Shown: one piece after another, positions 59,738-64,000 of the stretch
Layout of the letters: each line of letters starts with the position of its first letter
Numbering within the stretch: the first letter of the stretch is position 1
Assembly (NCBI RefSeq): GCF_031454155.1
Contig: NZ_JAVDQG010000001.1
Coordinates: 310,001 to 374,000 of the forward strand
DNA: 64,000 nt
Source: Desmospora profundinema
GTDB lineage: Bacteria; Bacillota; Bacilli; Thermoactinomycetales; DSM-45169
Direction: 5' to 3'
The notes under the pieces: generated by a model
Databases searched by the model: none
What the model saw: only the letters and a program-made list of their open reading frames with translations
Told to the model about the DNA's origin: nothing
Position numbers and translations under genes: made by a program

Positions 59738-60295
59738 CTAACTGATTCGCGCTCCTTCAAAACGAGTTTCAATAACGGTGGAAAAATTATTGATATTACC
59801 GCTTACAGAGCTTCTCGCGAGCACATCTACAACATCACCAGCTTGTAACTGTACAATCGTAGACACACTTGTGACAACATCTCTGCCTGTGGAGAAAGTA
59901 AACTCAGAAGCCACAGAGACTCCATTTACCCGGATGAACAACTGTAGAAAAAATATCTGCCCCGGAGTAGTAGGAAAAAACTCAGCGCTGGCAATAAAAC
60001 TGTATATACCGCTTTGCTGTGGGATGAATTCTCCTGTCGCTGTATTATATTCATTGTTTGTATCTAACCGTTCTGTTGTATAAAGAACCCTTGTAAAAGT
60101 GAGTGCGGCCAATGGCTGTGGGCCGGTTCGAACCGCTCTGAATGCTGAAACGACTTGTGTGATGTTCGACTTCTTATCTGCTTTTGGTAACGAACCCAAC
60201 GGTCTGTTTTTTCCTGGTGTTACGCTGGGCGCCAGAAGCGGTCTTGAGTTGTGATGCCGACTTCTCCTAATTCTTTTCGTTGGTGGGAGTATCAT
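59738..60295 (-). CDS. C1q/TNF-like jelly-roll protein
   Basis: 185 residues. After a basic N-terminal region (about 1-50: PPTKRIRRSRHH, PGKNRPLGSL), a C1q-like domain follows: FTRVLYTTERLDTNNEY, YNTATGEFIPQQSGIYSFIASAEF, LFIRVNG, TIVQLQAGDVVDVLARSS and FSTVIETRFEG. The order and the FxPxxxGxYxF motif are those of the C1q domain. Bacterial C1q-like domains occur at the ends of BclA-type spore surface fibres; no collagen-like repeats are present here. AAAGGAGG precedes the ATG. A spore or cell-surface role is likely but unproven. Confidence 0.75.
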   Translation of the reverse strand: MILPPTKRIRRSRHHNSRPLLAPSVTPGKNRPLGSLPKADKKSNITQVVSAFRAVRTGPQPLAALTFTRVLYTTERLDTNNEYNTATGEFIPQQSGIYSFIASAEFFPTTPGQIFFLQLFIRVNGVSVASEFTFSTGRDVVTSVSTIVQLQAGDVVDVLARSSVSGNINNFSTVIETRFEGARIS

Positions 60296-60435
60296 TTATT
60301 TTCCTCCTTTGTCATTCCGTTATGAATCCATTTGCGTCAACCACTTTGGTCTAAGTTGAAACCCGAGATCCTATGGAGACTCTGCATTTTTCTGAGTAAA
60401 TTTAGTCATGACATTCTATTTCACGGTGGTGCTCG

Positions 60436-60846
60436 GTGTTTATACTCATGTCTACTTTTCTTTTTTCGGGCGTCATCCCGGTAGGGAGAACGAGATGGCG
60501 AAGTGGAAAGTTTTTAGTCGTCGGCAATCAAAGCGGGTATGTACATAGCTGGGTAATCAGTGTAGTTCGGTCACCGGTACAATTTGAAATGCAAATCACA
60601 CCGAGCATCGATCCTACGGTCTTTGTGACACAGGTGATTGCTGCTATGATTTTTCCTGCTCCGATCGTTTTGCAAAACATCGGCATTGTCCGAGCGAGAG
60701 GGCAATCGATCACGGGAGTCGTTGGAGACGGATTTAGTTTTTTCATCACTCATGAGAATGGAGGGTGTTTCGCCGTATTCACGGGCTCGCAGGAAAAAGG
60801 CCTGCAAGGGGCCGATGAAAGCGATCATGAACGCACAACGACTTAA
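60436..60846 (+). CDS. Hypothetical protein
   Basis: 136 residues from a GTG (an ATG lies four codons on). I recognise no family. The middle is beta-rich with SGYVHSWVISVVRSPVQFEMQIT and FVTQVIAAMIFPAPIVLQNIGIV; the end is charged. The upstream GGTGGTGC is a poor ribosome binding site, but a hairpin closes on its stop codon, which supports it being real. Divergent from the C1q-like gene. Confidence 0.42.
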   Translation: MFILMSTFLFSGVIPVGRTRWRSGKFLVVGNQSGYVHSWVISVVRSPVQFEMQITPSIDPTVFVTQVIAAMIFPAPIVLQNIGIVRARGQSITGVVGDGFSFFITHENGGCFAVFTGSQEKGLQGADESDHERTTT

Positions 60847-60871
60847 TTTGCCATGTGGCACTAGTCGTTGT
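60835..60871 (+). terminator. Hairpin at the end of the hypothetical gene
   Basis: CACAACGACT pairs with AGTCGTTGTG, 17 bases apart, overlapping the TAA stop, with GTTTGAT after it. Moderate support as a terminator. Confidence 0.6.
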
Positions 60872-60943
60872 GTTTGATGGGGCAGACACGACAGTATCGA
60901 CGGGGATGCTATTGAAATACAAACCCATTAATATATCAGACTG

Positions 60944-60958
60944 GTTTGCAATACAAAT
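60944..60958. promoter_or_regulatory. Palindrome GTTTG-CAATA-CAAAT before the recombinase gene
   Basis: Third site of the same class as 1043-1057 and 8324-8338, about 120 bases upstream of the recombinase start. The shared preceding bases CTG make it nearly identical to the site at 8324. Confidence 0.5.
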
Positions 60959-61077
60959 AAAGCGTATTTCGACAATATCCGAAGAATAGTAGACTTTTTT
61001 CTCGTATATGCGACAATAGGATGGAGGAAACCTTTTCCGGTTGACTTGACGCTATCTTTCATCAAGGGGAGAACATC

Positions 61078-62037
61078 ATGAATTCCATTACTCCACATAC
61101 TGCTATTCCTCCATCCTTACAAGAAACTGTAAAAAAAGCGCGGGATTATACGGCACAAGCCAAAGCGGGCAACACCACCCGGGCCTATGGAGCAGACTGG
61201 CGCGATTTTACCGAGTGGTGTACCCAACATGGCCGGGATCCGCTGCCGGCTGATCCCCAGACGGTCGCCTATTATATCGCAGACTTGGCTGAACGTCGCA
61301 AACCGTCGACCATCCAGCGGCGATTGTCTGCCGTCAGTCAGGCTCATCAGGCGGCAGGCTACGACACACCCACCGCTTCGATATTGGTTCGCAGTGTATG
61401 GGCGGGGATCCGACGGGCCAAAGGAACGCGCCAAGAGGGGAAATTACCGCTGTTGGTGGAGGATCTTCGTCTGATTCTCCGCCATGTACCGGACGACCTT
61501 CCCGGTCGACGGGACCGGGCTTTACTGCTGGTCGGATTTGCCGGAGCATTTCGCCGACGAGAGTTGGTCAGCCTGGATGTGGGCGATATCCAAATCACCG
61601 GCAGGGGAATGGTGATTCTGTTGCGCCGTTCGAAGACGGACCAGGAAGGAATCGGGAGAAAAATCGGGATTCCCTATGGTTCCAGCCCGCATACCTGTCC
61701 TGTCGAAGCGCTTCAGGAGTGGCTTGCGGCCAGCAAAATCGGCCATGGGCCGTTGTTTCGTCCCATCAACCGACATGGTCAAATCCGGAATATGCGATTG
61801 TCCGATAAGTCGGTGGCGCTCATTGTGAAACGGAGAGCAGCGGAAGCGGGGTTGGATCCCCGGCGTTTTTCCGGACACAGCCTGCGTGCCGGTCTGGCCA
61901 CGACAGCAGCCATGGCCGGGAAGGATGAGCGGGCGATTATGGAGCAGACCGGCCATAAATCCACACAGATGGTCCGCCGTTATATTCGGGATGGATCGCT
62001 GTTTCGGGACAACGCAGCAACAGGAATCGGACTTTGA
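61078..62037 (+). CDS. Tyrosine recombinase (phage integrase family)
   Basis: 319 residues. The N-terminal SAM-like domain (about 15-110) binds the core site. The catalytic domain has Arg159 (GAFRRRELVSL), Lys186 (RRSKTDQ), the HSLR pair His267/Arg270, His293 (TGHKS) and the nucleophile Tyr302 (RRYIRDG). All catalytic residues are present. Its size exceeds XerC/D only slightly, so a chromosomal or plasmid-type recombinase rather than a phage integrase is possible. GGGGAG precedes the ATG. No phage genes are near, and I saw no obvious att repeats. Confidence 0.9.
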   Translation: MNSITPHTAIPPSLQETVKKARDYTAQAKAGNTTRAYGADWRDFTEWCTQHGRDPLPADPQTVAYYIADLAERRKPSTIQRRLSAVSQAHQAAGYDTPTASILVRSVWAGIRRAKGTRQEGKLPLLVEDLRLILRHVPDDLPGRRDRALLLVGFAGAFRRRELVSLDVGDIQITGRGMVILLRRSKTDQEGIGRKIGIPYGSSPHTCPVEALQEWLAASKIGHGPLFRPINRHGQIRNMRLSDKSVALIVKRRAAEAGLDPRRFSGHSLRAGLATTAAMAGKDERAIMEQTGHKSTQMVRRYIRDGSLFRDNAATGIGL

Positions 62038-62102
62038 AAATTGCTTTCTCGCTTAAGAGTTCGTCGTTTGCTTTTTAGCCCGACCCCGACTTTACCCTTC
62101 CT

Positions 62103-62156
62103 GAAAACAAAAGACTCCACGCACACATCGAAGGGTGCTTGGAGTCTTTTGTTTTC
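62103..62156 (+). terminator. Terminator after the recombinase gene
   Basis: GAAAACAAAAGACTCCA pairs perfectly with TGGAGTCTTTTGTTTTC, with a small inner GCAC/GTGC stem. A- and T-rich ends suit termination in both directions. Confidence 0.85.
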
Positions 62157-62218
62157 ATACGAAAGTGGATCATTCACTGTGATACAATGAAAAAGCGCGA
62201 GGAATCACGATTGATCGG

Positions 62219-63226
62219 TTATCCGCGGGAAAGAGAGGCTTCTGTTTGATTCCGTGAAAGCAAAGAGAAAAAGGGGCGGCCAAAGTATAGGATCAATACG
62301 GCCAAGGTGGTCAATGCCACCATATATTTGGTCCAGTGAGGCCAGGGTGCAGGGGTGATGAATCCTTCGATAACAGCGGCAACCACGAATAACGGAATCA
62401 CACCGACCATCAGTTGTCCGGTCACTTTGGCTTCCCGCTTGAAAGATTCCACCCGCGTCAATTCACCAGGTACCCAAAACGACCACGCCAATGAAAGACC
62501 AGCGGCACCTGCGATGAAGATGGCTGCCAGTTCCAACACGCCATGGGGCCAAATCAACGCCCAAAAACCGTAAGATTCCCCAGCACGGTGAAAAAGCGCT
62601 GCCAACGCACCGATCAGCATTCCGTTCATAAACAACACCCACAGGGTACCCACGCCTAGCAATGCCCCCAGGGCAAAGCAGAGGAAGGCCACTTTAATGT
62701 TGTTTTGCATGATGAAACCGGATGTGACGGCATGATTCCACTGTTCGCGATTCTCCACGTCGGTGGATGCCTGTGGGTCGATTCCCTCCACCATCTCGGG
62801 CTCAAGGAATGCCCTGGCATTCCGTTCGTCGAGCAGGGTGGCTCCAAATGCCCACAGCCCACCTGCTGCAAACACGAACAGGGCGGCCAGGAAAAAGAGA
62901 GCCCGTTCATGGAACAGGGCGGGAAAGCCCGTGGTAAAAAAGCGGATCATCTGGATACCGTCACTCTTGGAGCTAGCGGCGTATACCGCTTGGTGCCCGC
63001 GTGCGGTTAAGGCGTTTAAGTGGCGGGTGACGGGATGTTCGGGGAAGTAGGTCTGGGCATAGGCCAGATGTGCCGTTACCTGCCGGTATGTATGACCCAG
63101 TTCATCCAGGTTCTCTTTGGTGACACGGCGATCCTTGGCCAGCTCGATCAATGATTCCAGGCGATTCCATGTTGACTGATGTTTTTGAATGAACGTACTT
63201 AAACGATGTCGGGGTTGAACGGACAT
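62219..63226 (-). CDS. SpoIIM-family (COG1300) membrane protein
   Basis: 335 residues. The N-terminal 90 residues are helical and soluble (FIQKHQSTWNRLESLIELAKDRRV); then about six membrane segments with the family's FIMQNNIKVAFLCFALGALLGVGTLW and GFWALIWPHGVLELAAIFIAGAAGLSLAW. Long members of this family are encoded next to RDD, DUF58 and MoxR genes in many bacteria and are distinct from the sporulation protein SpoIIM itself. The ATG at 63226 follows GGAGGTGA; a GTG at 63238 lies inside that site. Divergent from the RDD gene. Confidence 0.88.
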   Translation of the reverse strand: MSVQPRHRLSTFIQKHQSTWNRLESLIELAKDRRVTKENLDELGHTYRQVTAHLAYAQTYFPEHPVTRHLNALTARGHQAVYAASSKSDGIQMIRFFTTGFPALFHERALFFLAALFVFAAGGLWAFGATLLDERNARAFLEPEMVEGIDPQASTDVENREQWNHAVTSGFIMQNNIKVAFLCFALGALLGVGTLWVLFMNGMLIGALAALFHRAGESYGFWALIWPHGVLELAAIFIAGAAGLSLAWSFWVPGELTRVESFKREAKVTGQLMVGVIPLFVVAAVIEGFITPAPWPHWTKYMVALTTLAVLILYFGRPFFSLLSRNQTEASLSRG

Positions 63227-63296
63227 CCCGCTGGTCACCTCCAGCTTTATTTTACCACGGGATGGTGACGATGGTGGGGAAAGGAGTCGTAATAAG

Positions 63297-64000
63297 ATGA
63301 ATCAGGAGATACGTGTATCCACCCCTGAGTTTGTTACCCTCCGTTTTACAGCGGCAGGGATCGGCACACGCATCTTGGCGCTGTTGGTAGATTGGATGAT
63401 ACTCGGGGTTGTGTTGGGAATGTTGGGCTATGTCGGCCTTTTGTTTTATTTTTTATTGGAGGAGATCGGCTCCCCGCTTTGGATGTCTGTTGTTGTTGGG
63501 GTTGGGATTGTGATTTTGGTCTTTATTCCGCTCCTCTATTATATCTTGACAGAAACATTCCTCCATGGACAAACCTTGGGTAAAAAAGTGCTGGGTATTC
63601 GAGTGGTAACCGACATGGGAACGGCGCCCGGCTTTTTCGCCATCTTTTTGCGCAATGTCCTGCGGATGGTGGATTCTCTCCCGTTTTTGTACATAGTCGG
63701 CTTGATATCGGTCTTTTCCAATACACGGGCTAAACGCTTGGGAGATCTGGCTGCCGGGACGATGGTGGTGAAACGGGAAGAAGATAGCCGGCTGCCCCGG
63801 GTACGGCCGTTGTACTCTCATGGAGAGGCGCGTCTATATACGTCGGCTGATTTGGCTCGGATTGCCGACTCCCGTTGGTTGGAGGTGGGGGAGTTTTTAT
63901 CCCGCCGCCAAGAACTATTCCCCGAGAAGCGGGCGGAGTTGGCCTATGCCATGTTTGAAACCCTTTTTCCCGATCGCAGTCCCGATCCCCATCACCGGGA
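63297..64000 (+). CDS. RDD-family membrane protein, N-terminal part
   Basis: 234 codons are in the window and the frame is still open at the right edge. TAAGIGTRILALLVDWMILG is the RDD motif (Arg, Asp-Asp-equivalent), with membrane segments at about 25-55, 62-82 and 110-145. GQTLGKKVLGIRVVTD and NTRAKRLGDLAAGTMVV are conserved RDD segments. A soluble tail begins near 165. Function unknown; often linked to SpoIIM-family, DUF58 and MoxR genes. ATG at 63297 with GGAAAGGAG upstream. Confidence 0.9.
   Translation, partial: MNQEIRVSTPEFVTLRFTAAGIGTRILALLVDWMILGVVLGMLGYVGLLFYFLLEEIGSPLWMSVVVGVGIVILVFIPLLYYILTETFLHGQTLGKKVLGIRVVTDMGTAPGFFAIFLRNVLRMVDSLPFLYIVGLISVFSNTRAKRLGDLAAGTMVVKREEDSRLPRVRPLYSHGEARLYTSADLARIADSRWLEVGEFLSRRQELFPEKRAELAYAMFETLFPDRSPDPHHR

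Overview
The window looks like the chromosome of an endospore-forming Gram-positive of the Bacillales, most likely a Thermoactinomycetaceae-type organism with moderately high GC. This is inferred from the gene content: a spore coat polysaccharide (sps) gene set, a gerA-type germinant receptor operon, the yneB/ynzC pair, a Bacillus-style mannitol PTS with MtlR, a Bacillus-type proline catabolic module, and consistently strong AGGAGG ribosome binding sites with many GTG/TTG starts. I saw no rRNA, tRNA or CRISPR array.

Layout. 1-300: the start of a TerC-family gene (minus strand) behind a yybP-ykoY manganese riboswitch and a good promoter. 0.3-6.1 kb: an EcsC-family gene, then spsIJKL (dTDP-rhamnose type) and two glycosyltransferases. 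6.1-10.4 kb: a MurF-like ligase, a winged-helix regulator, ynzC/yneB and an M42 aminopeptidase. 10.5-15.6 kb: a membrane protein, DUF4129, DUF4350, MoxR and DUF58 operon. 15.66-17.54 kb: a decayed Tn3-family element with long terminal inverted repeats that encloses a DUF2935 gene. 17.7-23.0 kb: mtlA-mtlR-mtlF-mtlD. 23.0-42.9 kb: the main glycan locus. Its plus-strand arm is spsB, spsD, spsC, an aldo/keto reductase, an spsE-spsF fusion, a second spsB, spsG and pseI. Its minus-strand arm is a nucleotidyltransferase, a 2-epimerase, an SpsM/CapE-like dehydratase, a reductase, a two-domain glycosyltransferase and a PAPS sulfotransferase. It ends with a GT4 enzyme, three DUF2642 genes and a GT2 enzyme. 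43.2-48.2 kb: a TPM-domain coiled-coil protein, PspA and a flavin amine oxidase. 48.3-53.3 kb: a germinant receptor operon with two B subunits. 53.3-59.5 kb: proline dehydrogenase, a sigma-54 activator, P5C dehydrogenase behind a sigma-54 promoter, a small zinc-ribbon protein and PutP. 59.5-64 kb: a C1q-like protein, a hypothetical gene, a tyrosine recombinase, a SpoIIM-family protein and the start of an RDD-family gene.

How the parts fit. The glycan loci together encode a nonulosonic (pseudaminic-acid-like) sugar route, a UDP-FucNAc-like trio and a dTDP-6-deoxyhexose route, with several transferases and a candidate sulfotransferase. The plausible product is a complex, possibly sulfated spore-surface polysaccharide. 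The DUF2642, C1q-like and germinant receptor genes also point to the spore.

The most unusual non-genic signals are three. First, a family of about 140-220 bp repeats (near 7.6, 25.4, 27.7 and 59.5 kb) with a conserved core; in two copies the arms differ in sequence yet still pair. Second, the Tn3-derived element carrying a passenger gene. Third, a palindrome found three times, once in front of the winged-helix regulator.
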